64,000 nucleotides of DNA from Mycobacterium shimoidei. Lineage in GTDB: Bacteria > Actinomycetota > Actinomycetes > Mycobacteriales > Mycobacteriaceae. Positions 50,358 to 58,014 of this stretch are shown one piece after another (the stretch's first letter is position 1; each line of letters starts with the position of its first letter). Below the pieces are notes generated by a model. It saw only the letters and a list, made by a program, of their open reading frames with translations, ran no database searches and was not told where the DNA came from. The position numbers and the translations under genes were made by a program. The stretch is taken from the NCBI GenBank assembly GCA_002101905.1, contig LQPU01000016.1, positions 1-64,000 on the forward strand, given 5' to 3'.

Positions 50358-51002
50358 ATGGCGCGCATCGTCATTGTCGGCGGCCACGGCAAGGTGGCGC
50401 TACACCTGGCCCGGATCCTGACCGAACGGGGCGACGAGGTGACATCGGTGTTCCGCAACCCCGACCACACCGACGACGTGGGGGCGAGCGGTGCTCGTGC
50501 GGTCCGCGCCGATATCGAGCAGCTGGACACCGATGCGCTGGCCGGTCTGTTGGCCGGCCAGGATGCCGTGGTGTTCTCCGCCGGCGCCGGCGGCGGTAAC
50601 CCGGCCCGCACCTATGCCGTCGACCGCGACGCCGCCATGCGTGTCATCGACGCGGCCGGCCGGGCGGGCGCGCGCCGGTTCGTGATGGTGTCTTACTTCG
50701 GCGCCGGACCGGACCACGGTGTGTCGCAAGACAATCCGTTTTTCCCGTACGCACAGGCCAAGGCCGCCGCCGATGCCCACCTGCGGGCCAGCGACCTGGA
50801 CTGGACGATTCTCGGGCCGGGCCGTCTCACGCTGGAGCCGGCCAGCGGGCGCATCGCCGTCGGGGCGGCGGGCGGGGAGGTTTCCCGGGAAGACGTCGCA
50901 TTGGTCGCGGCTGCGGCGCTGGCCGACGGGTCGACGATTGGTCGGACGATCGACTTCAACGCCGGCGGGGTGCCGATCGCCGAGGCGCTGGCGGGCCGCT
51001 GA
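50358..51002 (+). CDS. NAD(P)H-binding atypical SDR (YwnB/NmrA-like)
   Basis: A 214-residue protein starting at ATG 50358 (MARIVIVGGHGKVALHLARI). GGHGKVA (about 8-14) is the Rossmann glycine pattern. FVMVSYFGAG and the segment TILGPGRLTLEP near 155-165 are characteristic of the NAD(P)-binding family related to NmrA, flavin reductase BLVRB and YwnB. No catalytic YxxxK is apparent, although YAQAK occurs at about 130 (Y..xK). It could be an NADPH-dependent reductase or sensor. Divergent from the thiolase. Its function is unknown. Confidence 0.82.
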   Translation: MARIVIVGGHGKVALHLARILTERGDEVTSVFRNPDHTDDVGASGARAVRADIEQLDTDALAGLLAGQDAVVFSAGAGGGNPARTYAVDRDAAMRVIDAAGRAGARRFVMVSYFGAGPDHGVSQDNPFFPYAQAKAAADAHLRASDLDWTILGPGRLTLEPASGRIAVGAAGGEVSREDVALVAAAALADGSTIGRTIDFNAGGVPIAEALAGR

Positions 51003-51037
51003 CCGCGGAAAGGTAATCTTTGCTGCACAGCTGGTCT

Positions 51038-51243
51038 GCCGGCACGCGTGTCGGCATCGAGCAAGACAGGTCATTGGTGTCTTGCGAGAGGGAACTCCGG
51101 TGAGAATCCGGGACTGTCCCGCAGCGGTATGCAGGAACGACCGCCGTCATCAGCACTGGTCCAAGCACGAACCGGGACTGGGAAGCGACGGCCAGTAGGA
51201 GCACCACCGCGGTGCGCGCCTGCGAGTCCGAAGACCTGCCGGC
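51038..51243 (+). promoter_or_regulatory. Cobalamin (B12) riboswitch upstream of metE
   Basis: The canonical adenosyl/aqua-cobalamin aptamer is visible. It has P1 arms GCCGGCA (51038-51044) and TGCCGGC (51237-51243), a GCAAGACA/TGTCTTGC hairpin, the core AGAGGGAACTCCGGTGAGAA then CCGGGACTGTCCCGCAGCGG, and the 3' B12 box around TGCGAGTCCGAAGACC. With cobalamin present, the B12-independent methionine synthase MetE is switched off. This is the same arrangement known for metE in M. tuberculosis. Confidence 0.95.
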
Positions 51244-51247
51244 TGGG

Positions 51248-51266
51248 CCGGACGCGCCGCGTCCGG
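51248..51266 (+). terminator. Hairpin after the riboswitch, candidate expression platform
   Basis: CCGGACGC/GCGTCCGG with a GCC loop makes an 8-bp GC stem 4 nt after the aptamer. No U-tract follows. In actinobacteria such stems may terminate or, paired with the leader before the metE start (51366), control translation. Confidence 0.45.
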
Positions 51267-51365
51267 CGGGCTCATCGCCTCGTGGAATGGGCGTCCGGCC
51301 GCAACGGTTGTATGTGCCGTGCGTCCAACTGGCGATGACCCTCACGTCGAGTGAAGGACATACAC

Positions 51366-53639
51366 GTGATCGCTAGACCCTTTACCGCCACCATCACCGG
51401 CTCTCCGCGCATCGGCCCCCGCCGCGAGCTCAAACGCGCGACGGAAGGTTATTGGGCCGGACGAACCAGCCGCGCTGAGTTGGAGTCCGTCGCCGCACAG
51501 CTGCGTCGCGATACCTGGGCGCAACTGGCCGAGGCCGGGCTGGACTCGGTGCCGGTGAACACGTTCTCCTACTACGACCAGATGCTCGACACCGCGGTAC
51601 TGCTCGGCGCGCTGCCGGCCCGGGTCGAGTCGGTGTCCGACGAGTTGGACCGCTACTTCGCGGCGGCTCGCGGCACCGACGAGATAGCGCCGCTGGAGAT
51701 GACCAAGTGGTTTGACACCAACTACCACTACATCGTGCCGGAAATCGGGCCGGACACCACGTTCACCCTGAACGCGGGTAAGGTGCTTGCCGAGCTCAAA
51801 GAAGCGCTATCGCAAGGGATTCCGGCTCGTCCGGTGATCATCGGGCCGATCACATTCCTGCTGCTGAGTAAGGCCGTCGACGGCGCCGGCGCACCGATCG
51901 AGCGGGTCGACGAGCTGGTCCCGCTCTACGCCGAGCTGCTCGGGCAGCTCGCCGCGGGCGGTGCCGGCTGGGTGCAGCTCGACGAGCCGGTACTGGTCAC
52001 CGACATCCACGCCGACGCGCCCGCGCTGGCCGAGAAGGTGTACACGGCGCTGGGATCACTCGACAACCGGCCGGCGATCCACGTGGCCACCTACTTCGGC
52101 GATCCGGGCGCTGCACTGCCCGCACTGGCCCGCACCCCCGTCGAGGCGATCGGCGTAGACCTGGTGCGCGGCTCGGACTCCTCGATCGCGTCGGTGCCCG
52201 AACTCGCCGACAAGGTGCTGGTGGCCGGAATCGTCAACGGGCGCAACGTCTGGCGCACCGACCTGGAGGCGGCGCTGGGCCGACTCGCCAGCCTGCTCGG
52301 GTCGGTCAAAGCGCTCGCCGTCTCGACCTCGTGCTCAACGCTGCATGTGCCGTACTCGCTGGAGCCCGAAACCGACATGGACGACGCGCTGCGCAGCTGG
52401 CTGGCCTTCGGGGCCGAGAAGGTGCACGAAGTGGCCGTGCTGGCACGTGCGCTGCGCGACGGCCGCGACGCGGTGGCCGATGAGATCGCCGCGTCCAATG
52501 CGGCGCTGGAATCACGCCGTTCGGATCCGCGACTGCACAACAACCAGGTGCGCGCCCGCATCGAGTCGATCGCCAAGTCGGGCGGCACCGAGCGCGGCCC
52601 GGCCGCTCAGCGCCGCGAGGCCCAGAACGCGCGCCTGCACCTGCCTCCGCTGCCGACCACCACGATCGGCTCGTATCCGCAGACCTCGGCGATCCGCAAG
52701 GCGCGCGCGGCGCTGCGTTCCGGCGAAATCGACCGCGAGGAATACGAGAAGCGGATGAAGCGCGAGATCGCCGAGGTCATCAAGCTGCAGGAGGATCTCG
52801 GCCTCGACGTGCTGGTGCACGGCGAACCGGAGCGCAACGACATGGTGCAGTACTTCGCCGAGCAACTCGACGGGTTCTTCGCCACCCAAAACGGCTGGGT
52901 ACAGTCCTACGGCAGCCGCTGTGTGCGCCCGCCGATCCTCTACGGCGACGTCGCCCGCACCCACCCGATGACGGTCGAGTGGATCACCTATGCGCAGTCG
53001 CTGACCGACAAGCCCGTCAAGGGCATGCTCACCGGTCCGGTGACGATCCTGGCTTGGTCGTTCGTGCGCGACGACCAGCCGCTGGCCGACACTGCCAATC
53101 AGGTTGCGCTGGCCATCCGCGACGAAACGGTCGACCTTCAGTCGGCCGGCATCGGGATCATCCAGGTCGACGAGCCCGCGCTGCGCGAACTCTTGCCGCT
53201 CCGCGACGCCGACAAGCAGGAGTACCTGCGGTGGGCGGTGGGCGCGTTCCGGCTGGCGACATCGGGGGTCTCGGATTCCACCCAGATCCACACCCACCTG
53301 TGCTACTCGGAGTTCGGCGAGGTGATCGGGGCCATTGCGGACTTGGACGCCGACGTCACCTCGATCGAAGCCGCCCGCTCGCACATGGAAGTGCTCGACG
53401 ACCTGAACTCGGTCGGCTTCGCCAACAGCGTGGGGCCCGGCGTCTACGACATCCACTCCCCGCGGGTGCCGAGCACCGACGAGATCACCAAGTCGTTGCG
53501 TGCGGCGCTGAAAGCCGTGCCGGCTGAGCGACTCTGGGTCAACCCGGACTGCGGTCTGAAGACCCGCAACCCCGACGAGGTGCGCGCGTCGCTGAAGAAC
53601 CTGGTTGCCGCTGCCAGGGAGCTGCGAGCGTCGGCCTAG
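51366..53639 (+). CDS. metE: Cobalamin-independent methionine synthase MetE
   Basis: A 757-residue two-domain zinc enzyme that transfers the methyl of 5-methyltetrahydropteroyl-polyglutamate to homocysteine. The N-terminal domain holds [18 protein letters not shown]; the C-terminal one holds the zinc-binding residues in THLCYSEFG (His-Cys) and [10 protein letters not shown] (Cys), with Glu between. GTG 51366 is preferred, because AAGGA lies 7 nt before. GTG 51351 adds only 5 residues. A large part is identical by eye to M. tuberculosis MetE. B12 riboswitch-controlled. Confidence 0.96.
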   Translation: MIARPFTATITGSPRIGPRRELKRATEGYWAGRTSRAELESVAAQLRRDTWAQLAEAGLDSVPVNTFSYYDQMLDTAVLLGALPARVESVSDELDRYFAAARGTDEIAPLEMTKWFDTNYHYIVPEIGPDTTFTLNAGKVLAELKEALSQGIPARPVIIGPITFLLLSKAVDGAGAPIERVDELVPLYAELLGQLAAGGAGWVQLDEPVLVTDIHADAPALAEKVYTALGSLDNRPAIHVATYFGDPGAALPALARTPVEAIGVDLVRGSDSSIASVPELADKVLVAGIVNGRNVWRTDLEAALGRLASLLGSVKALAVSTSCSTLHVPYSLEPETDMDDALRSWLAFGAEKVHEVAVLARALRDGRDAVADEIAASNAALESRRSDPRLHNNQVRARIESIAKSGGTERGPAAQRREAQNARLHLPPLPTTTIGSYPQTSAIRKARAALRSGEIDREEYEKRMKREIAEVIKLQEDLGLDVLVHGEPERNDMVQYFAEQLDGFFATQNGWVQSYGSRCVRPPILYGDVARTHPMTVEWITYAQSLTDKPVKGMLTGPVTILAWSFVRDDQPLADTANQVALAIRDETVDLQSAGIGIIQVDEPALRELLPLRDADKQEYLRWAVGAFRLATSGVSDSTQIHTHLCYSEFGEVIGAIADLDADVTSIEAARSHMEVLDDLNSVGFANSVGPGVYDIHSPRVPSTDEITKSLRAALKAVPAERLWVNPDCGLKTRNPDEVRASLKNLVAAARELRASA

Positions 53640-54121
53640 TGTCCCGACACTCGACGGGCCCGGTACTCCTGGCGTAGTTGCCAGTCCCGTCCGTCACGGC
53701 TGCGTTCATCGCACCAGCGAAACGAGTCCGCGGCGACGTCACGGAAGCTCCACCGAATGTCGGTGCCGTCGGGCAGCGTGCCGTCCTGCACGATGCCGGC
53801 GGCATCGGCGCGGCCCAGCTGGGTGAGCCGGACTCCTAACTGCGGTTCGGTCCACTGGATGTGCCAGGCGTCGATGGCCGGGTCATACACCCGCAGCGTG
53901 GTCCCGTGGAACATGTTTTCGGCGTGCCAGACGTCTTGGATGGCCCGGCCGTCGAGCACCCAGTCCGCGACCATCCAGCCGGTGACGCGGCGCGCGCCGT
54001 CATCGCCATAGGCCGTGACATCCACGTCCCAGCACCCGACCAGCCATCCGTAAAGCGCCATTGCGTCGGCCCGGTCGGCGGGCGGGCCAGTACTGATCAG
54101 CGCCTGCACAAGCGTTGACAT
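53636..54121 (-). CDS. DUF1579-like conserved hypothetical protein
   Basis: A 161-residue soluble protein with [20 protein letters not shown] (about 28-47), then [18 protein letters not shown] and a [12 protein letters not shown] segment. The pattern resembles the DUF1579/lipocalin-like fold (beta-barrel, WD/DG-rich). No signal peptide is seen. Its stop overlaps the metE stop (CTAG). It starts 1 nt from the VOC-family gene stop on the same strand, so they form an operon. Its function is unknown. Confidence 0.75.
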   Translation of the reverse strand: MSTLVQALISTGPPADRADAMALYGWLVGCWDVDVTAYGDDGARRVTGWMVADWVLDGRAIQDVWHAENMFHGTTLRVYDPAIDAWHIQWTEPQLGVRLTQLGRADAAGIVQDGTLPDGTDIRWSFRDVAADSFRWCDERSRDGRDWQLRQEYRARRVSGH

Positions 54122-54122
54122 G

Positions 54123-54479
54123 TCAGGCCGCCACGATGTCGAACTCGTTGCCCTCGGGATCAGCCAGCGTGCTCCAGCGGTAGCTGTCGTCGGCTCGGTC
54201 AGCGAGCCGGGTCACGCCGAGTTCCACGGCGCGGTCGACGGCGGCAGCCAGGTCGTCCGCGACGAGGTCGACGTGAACCCGATTTTTGACCTGTTTGTCC
54301 TCGGGCACCCGCACGAACGCCAGGTGCGGAGGAGACCCGCGGTCGGCCGACATGCCGATTGACGCGAAATCGGCAGTCGCGCCGTCGTCAAGCGGACTAT
54401 GCAGCAGCTCGGACCAGAAGCGGCCGAGTGCGGCGGCGTCGGCGCAGTCGAAAGTCACTGTGTACAGCGTGACGTCCAT
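54123..54479 (-). CDS. VOC-family (glyoxalase/bleomycin-resistance) protein
   Basis: A 118-residue protein. The ATG at 54479 has GAGGAG upstream. MDVTLYTVTFDCADAAALGRFWSELL and the later RVHVDLVADDLAAAVDRAVELG are the two halves of the VOC superfamily beta-alpha-beta-beta-beta fold. WSTLADPEGNEFDIV carries the terminal Glu metal ligand. It binds or detoxifies small molecules, with substrate unknown. It is preceded on the same strand by the MerR gene, so it may belong to its regulon. Confidence 0.85.
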   Translation of the reverse strand: MDVTLYTVTFDCADAAALGRFWSELLHSPLDDGATADFASIGMSADRGSPPHLAFVRVPEDKQVKNRVHVDLVADDLAAAVDRAVELGVTRLADRADDSYRWSTLADPEGNEFDIVAA

Positions 54480-54502
54480 CGATAACTCCTCGGGTGCGAT
54501 GG

Positions 54503-55315
54503 TCAGGATCTGGTGCGGAAAATCGGCCAGCACACCTCGGTGCGGTGCGCCGCCTCATTGTCGGTGTCGAACTCGGACACCAAGTAGTACTCCCGGATGG
54601 GACCGTCGACGCCCAGTTCCCGTTCGGCAACATGGGTCCCCAACGCTGCATAGGTCCGGTCGATTTCGTCAAACGAGCCGCGGTGCAGCGCGACCGCCAG
54701 TTCGGCGGCGGGCACGTCGAGCGGCTGCACTCGGCCGCGGCCGGCGGGCGATCGACGAACCGGCCGGAATGCCACGACTTCGCCGCGCCCGGCCTCGAAG
54801 AACTCTGCCGAGTACAGGGCCCCGCGAACCCCGGCGGCCGCGGCGTTGTTGACCGCAGAGTCGAGCTCAGCGAATGCGTCCGACCACCAGTTTCCGACGT
54901 CGGTCATCGCGACGTGATCGATAACCGCCACTACCGGCGTCGCGGGCACCGATCGATAGCCGATTTCCTGTGTGCCTCGGGGTTTTTCGAGCAGTGCCTG
55001 TAGCGAGGCGACGCTGGCCTGGGTCTGCGCCAGCCGATCGTGCAGCCGTTGCAGATGAGCCAGAATGGCGCGGTTGCGGTCGGTGACCCGCTCGGCGTGG
55101 ACTACCTCGGCGAGCTCGTCCAGCGGCATGCCCAGGTCCCGCAGCCTGCGGATGACCTGGGCGATCGGCACCTGATCCGTGCTGTAGTAGCGGTATCCAG
55201 AAGACGGGTCGACCTGGACCGGTGCCAGCAGGCCGCGTTCGTGATATAGCCGCAACGCCTTGACGGTGAGATAGGTCATTCGGGAGAAGTCCCCGATGGA
55301 CAGCAGTGTCGGCAC
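54503..55315 (-). CDS. MerR-family regulator with GyrI-like effector domain
   Basis: A 270-residue regulator. The N-terminal MerR HTH (GDFSRMTYLTVKALRLYHER, about 8-27, then GYRYYSTDQVPI) and coiled-coil (about 75-110) are followed by a GyrI/AraC-effector-type domain (IGYRSVPATPVVAV to the C-terminus, with the EYYLVSEFD motif). Such BmrR/TipAL-type proteins sense lipophilic drugs or metabolites. GTG 55315 follows a MerR-type promoter (55323-55353), suggesting leaderless autoregulated expression. Likely target genes are the VOC/DUF1579 genes. Confidence 0.9.
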   Translation of the reverse strand: MPTLLSIGDFSRMTYLTVKALRLYHERGLLAPVQVDPSSGYRYYSTDQVPIAQVIRRLRDLGMPLDELAEVVHAERVTDRNRAILAHLQRLHDRLAQTQASVASLQALLEKPRGTQEIGYRSVPATPVVAVIDHVAMTDVGNWWSDAFAELDSAVNNAAAAGVRGALYSAEFFEAGRGEVVAFRPVRRSPAGRGRVQPLDVPAAELAVALHRGSFDEIDRTYAALGTHVAERELGVDGPIREYYLVSEFDTDNEAAHRTEVCWPIFRTRS

Positions 55316-55322
55316 AGCGTCG

Positions 55323-55353
55323 AGTGTGGAATCTCCCCCGGGGGCAGAGTCAA
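55323..55353 (-). promoter_or_regulatory. MerR-type operator-promoter of the merR gene
   Basis: Read on the minus strand, TTGACT (55353-55348) is the -35, and CACACT (55328-55323) is a weak -10, with a 19-bp spacer typical of MerR activators. The spacer contains CTGCCCCCGGGGGAG, a near-palindrome with a perfect CCCCCGGGGG core (55335-55344). The predicted start lies within about 1-7 nt of the GTG. Confidence 0.6.
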
Positions 55354-55357
55354 TATA

Positions 55358-57103
55358 TCACTCAAGCGGGGCGGTCACGTCGGCGTCAACGTGCACCGGA
55401 ACGTCGTCGTCCCACGGCTGCCGGGTGACCATGTCCGCGACACACACATAGCCGCGCTCGAATTCGCCGGTAGCGGCGTCGACGAGCCGATACCGCTGGG
55501 TTTGGCGGTGGATCGGCTGCGCGTCGAGCATCACGATGCGCACCTCGCCTGGTTCGAACCGGCACCGCTTGTGCAACGCTGCGACCAATTGCTCGTTGCT
55601 GAAGTGCCCGTCGCCGAAATTCCAGCCGACGGCGGTGCTGCACAGCCGCTCGCCGTCGGTGAGGACGTAGTCGTCCTCGTTCTCGCCGGCCATCGCGCGG
55701 TGCGCCAAGGTGAACAGGGCACGACCGTGAGTGTTGAAGGCGCGGAACGCATATCCCATATACATCGGGATCTGGGCGGCCTCCTTGCTGCCGTAGAACC
55801 GCTCCAGCTGTGCAGCGGGCATGCTGGCGATCGCCACGATGCCGGTACTGATCTTCGCGTCGGCGGACGGCTTGATGCACCACAGCGTGGTGTCCCAATT
55901 GCCTGCGTAGTAACGCATGGCCGGCAGGAAAGACACCTTGCGGGGGAACAGGTTTCCGAGCACGACGGTCCCCGCGACGACGGCGAAAAGCAGGAGCGGC
56001 AGCGGTGTGGTCAGATCCCCCAGCCCGACCGAGGCATGGCCGACGAACAGCGACAGCACCGAGAACATCATGAAGACGTTCCACTCCAGCGGCACCCCCA
56101 TCGGGATCGCCGACAGGATGCCGAAGTGGAAGCACAGCATGACGAACGCGGCGATCGCGGTGGGCCAGCCGCCGCGGCTGAAGAACAGCACCAGCGGAAC
56201 CAAACCCTCGATCGCCGTGGACAAATGCGCGAGCCACCGCGACAGCCGACCCGGGCGCAGGTCGTCGGGGAAGCGTTCGAAGAACTTCTGTTTGATGATT
56301 TTCGGCCGAAACACCGGATTGTTGCTCATCATCGTCGAGATGACGAACGGAAAGTGCTTGTTGAGTTTCGATACTGCCGCGCCCAACCAGATGACCAGGA
56401 ACACCAGTTTGGCGCCCAGGATCATGTCCACGCCGTAGCCGGCGAATAGGAAGGCCACGGTGAGCGAGGCGTACACCTCGCCGCGGGCGGCCAAGAAGAT
56501 CACCTTGTCCCGCAGGCCCAGCACCGCGAGCACGCCCAGCACCGCCCAGATCTGCCAGGCCGGCAGCACCCCCACCGTCGTGCCGAGTGCGGGTATCGGC
56601 CCGGTCCCGTCGGAAAAGAGCGCGATCCCCAGCAGCACCAGCAGCGCGCCGTACAGCAGCGCGTCGACGGCGGTGCGCTCGTCTCCTTTGGTCAGCGGTA
56701 TCCGACCCGGCCACGGCGGCAGGCGGATGGTGCCGGGACGCAGCCAGTACAGGATCGAGCCCATGGGCGGGAAGAACCGATTGTTGAGCGGCCCGAAGCC
56801 GCAACCCAGGCCGACCACTTCGAACAGCATGGTGTAGAGCACCATCTTCTCGAACACGATCGGCTCGGCGTACCAGTGCGCGACATTGGTGAAACCGGTT
56901 ATGCCGTTGGTGCTCAGCGCGATCAGCCACCCCGTCAAGATGTAGAGGCCGACCTTGACGACATAAAACAGATGCAGCAGTACCGGGGTGCCGAAACCGA
57001 CCTCGGCCCAGTGCCGGGCCATCGGGATGATCTTCTCAGCGCGGGTGCCCTTGCTCCATTCCTCGAAGTCGATCTGTGGGGTGTCCTGTTTGAGAAATCC
57101 CAT
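55358..57103 (-). CDS. DUF3556 polytopic membrane protein
   Basis: A 581-residue membrane protein with ten or more helices and a C-terminal cytosolic domain of about 150 residues. The N-terminal MGFLKQDTPQIDFEEW and central NNPVFRPKIIKQKFFERFP are typical of DUF3556, a mycobacterial family. The C-terminus includes FKPSA-type WCIKPSADAKISTG and RFYGSKEAAQ. It may be a lipid- or sterol-related enzyme of the membrane, as supported by a KstR-like operator 13 nt upstream of its start. Its function is unknown. Confidence 0.85.
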   Translation of the reverse strand: MGFLKQDTPQIDFEEWSKGTRAEKIIPMARHWAEVGFGTPVLLHLFYVVKVGLYILTGWLIALSTNGITGFTNVAHWYAEPIVFEKMVLYTMLFEVVGLGCGFGPLNNRFFPPMGSILYWLRPGTIRLPPWPGRIPLTKGDERTAVDALLYGALLVLLGIALFSDGTGPIPALGTTVGVLPAWQIWAVLGVLAVLGLRDKVIFLAARGEVYASLTVAFLFAGYGVDMILGAKLVFLVIWLGAAVSKLNKHFPFVISTMMSNNPVFRPKIIKQKFFERFPDDLRPGRLSRWLAHLSTAIEGLVPLVLFFSRGGWPTAIAAFVMLCFHFGILSAIPMGVPLEWNVFMMFSVLSLFVGHASVGLGDLTTPLPLLLFAVVAGTVVLGNLFPRKVSFLPAMRYYAGNWDTTLWCIKPSADAKISTGIVAIASMPAAQLERFYGSKEAAQIPMYMGYAFRAFNTHGRALFTLAHRAMAGENEDDYVLTDGERLCSTAVGWNFGDGHFSNEQLVAALHKRCRFEPGEVRIVMLDAQPIHRQTQRYRLVDAATGEFERGYVCVADMVTRQPWDDDVPVHVDADVTAPLE

Positions 57104-57115
57104 GGCGCCTAAGAC

Positions 57116-57129
57116 TAGAACGTGTTCTA
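57116..57129. promoter_or_regulatory. KstR-like box TAGAACGTGTTCTA
   Basis: A perfect 14-bp dyad that matches the published mycobacterial KstR consensus TnnAACnnGTTnnA. It is 13 nt upstream of the DUF3556 ATG and about 65 nt upstream of the divergent membrane gene. KstR represses cholesterol catabolism genes until a sterol CoA thioester binds. Confidence 0.75.
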
Positions 57130-57151
57130 GGCGGACGGGGCCCGGTTCTTG

Positions 57152-57172
57152 ACTACTACTTGCTGTAGTAGT
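57152..57172. promoter_or_regulatory. ACTACTAC/GTAGTAGT inverted repeat
   Basis: 8-bp perfect arms (57152-57159 and 57165-57172) with a 5-bp centre, 24 nt upstream of ATG 57196. It resembles the ACTAC/GTAGT dyads of BlaI/CopY-type or other regulators. It is distinct from the KstR-like box beside it. The regulator is unknown. Confidence 0.45.
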
Positions 57173-57195
57173 AAAACTGGTCGCGGGTGGTGATC

Positions 57196-57747
57196 ATGAT
57201 GATCGAACAGATCGAGCAACGCCAGAGCGATTCGATTTGGTTCCTACCTTGGGCCGCAATGGCATTCGCAATCGGCTATACGGTGCACGGCCTGGACCAT
57301 CTGCGCCGCGGCATGTCGGCTTCGCCCCCGTTCATCATGGGCGCCGGCATGGTGCAGGGGTTGGTCGTCGTGACGGCAATCGCGCTGGTGGCGATGAATC
57401 ACCGCCGTGCGCCGCAGGCGGCGATCGTGGTCGGCTTCGGCAGCGCGCTGGGTTTCACGTACGCGCACTTGTTGCCGACCTTCCTGCCCGGTTATCAGGA
57501 CAGCTACATCTCGCCGCCACACATCAACGTAACCTGGTTCTCGTGGCTGAGCGCCCTCACCGAGATCGGCACGGGCGTTATCTTCGGAGTCGTCGGGATC
57601 GCCCGCCTGCGGGAGGTGAACAATGCCAGGGACTCTGTTCTTCGACGGCGCGTGCGGAATATGCACCAGGGCGGTGGATTCGATCCTGAAACTCGATCGG
57701 ACCGCAGCGCTGCGGACCGAACCGCTGCAGGGCCCGGGAGTCGCTGA
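57196..57747 (+). CDS. Four-helix membrane protein, unknown function
   Basis: A 183-residue membrane protein from ATG 57196. Helices: FLPWAAMAFAIGYTVHGLDH, GAGMVQGLVVVTAIALVAM, AAIVVGFGSALGFTYAHLLP, and ALTEIGTGVIFGVVGIARL. Conserved-looking polar residues are HGLDHLRRG and THLLP-like AHLLPTFLPGY with HINVTWFSW. The C-terminal 40 residues are basic and overlap the DCC gene by 125 nt. That tail could be an artefact if the true stop is used differently, although the frame is open. It is not recognised. It forms an operon with the DCC protein and acyl-CoA synthetase. Confidence 0.7.
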   Translation: MMIEQIEQRQSDSIWFLPWAAMAFAIGYTVHGLDHLRRGMSASPPFIMGAGMVQGLVVVTAIALVAMNHRRAPQAAIVVGFGSALGFTYAHLLPTFLPGYQDSYISPPHINVTWFSWLSALTEIGTGVIFGVVGIARLREVNNARDSVLRRRVRNMHQGGGFDPETRSDRSAADRTAAGPGSR

Positions 57748-58000
57748 GCGACTGGGTGTTTCACCGTCACACCTGCTCGACTCTGCGCGTTGGTTGGATG
57801 AATCCGGCGCGGTGTACGACGGCGCGGAGGCCATGAACGCCGCCATATCGGCCGCGATCGGCACCAAAGTGCCGTTGATCCTGTACCGCCTCCGTGGTGT
57901 CCGGTTCGTCGAAGACACGATTTACCGGTGGGTGGTCGATCATCGCTACCGGTTTCGCGGCACGACGCCGTACTGTGAGTCGCATCCCGCGGCTTGCTGA
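57623..58000 (+). CDS. DCC-family thiol-disulfide oxidoreductase-like protein (DUF393)
   Basis: A 125-residue DUF393 protein. LFFDGACGICTRAVD carries the DxxCxxC motif (Asp8, Cys11, Cys14), the family signature. The rest fits a thioredoxin-like fold with AALRTEPLQG and IYRWVVDHRYRFRG. DUF393 proteins are found fused or adjacent to membrane domains like HTTM/vitamin-K-carboxylase-like ones, which matches its membrane neighbours here. It is nested in the 3' end of the membrane gene. Its redox partner is unknown. Confidence 0.88.
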   Translation: MPGTLFFDGACGICTRAVDSILKLDRTAALRTEPLQGPGVAERLGVSPSHLLDSARWLDESGAVYDGAEAMNAAISAAIGTKVPLILYRLRGVRFVEDTIYRWVVDHRYRFRGTTPYCESHPAAC

Positions 58001-58014
58001 CCGGGATTGCGCGA

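Noticed and set aside
51110..51180. GGGACT-type sequences resembling half of a DosR box before metE
   Set aside because: They belong to the conserved riboswitch core (CCGGGACTGTCCC and ACCGGGACTGGG) and lack the full 20-bp DosR symmetry.
55386..56930. 514-residue minus-strand frame overlapping the DUF3556 gene
   Set aside because: It is out-of-frame and Arg/Ala-rich without motifs. The other frame gives clear membrane helices and DUF3556 motifs.
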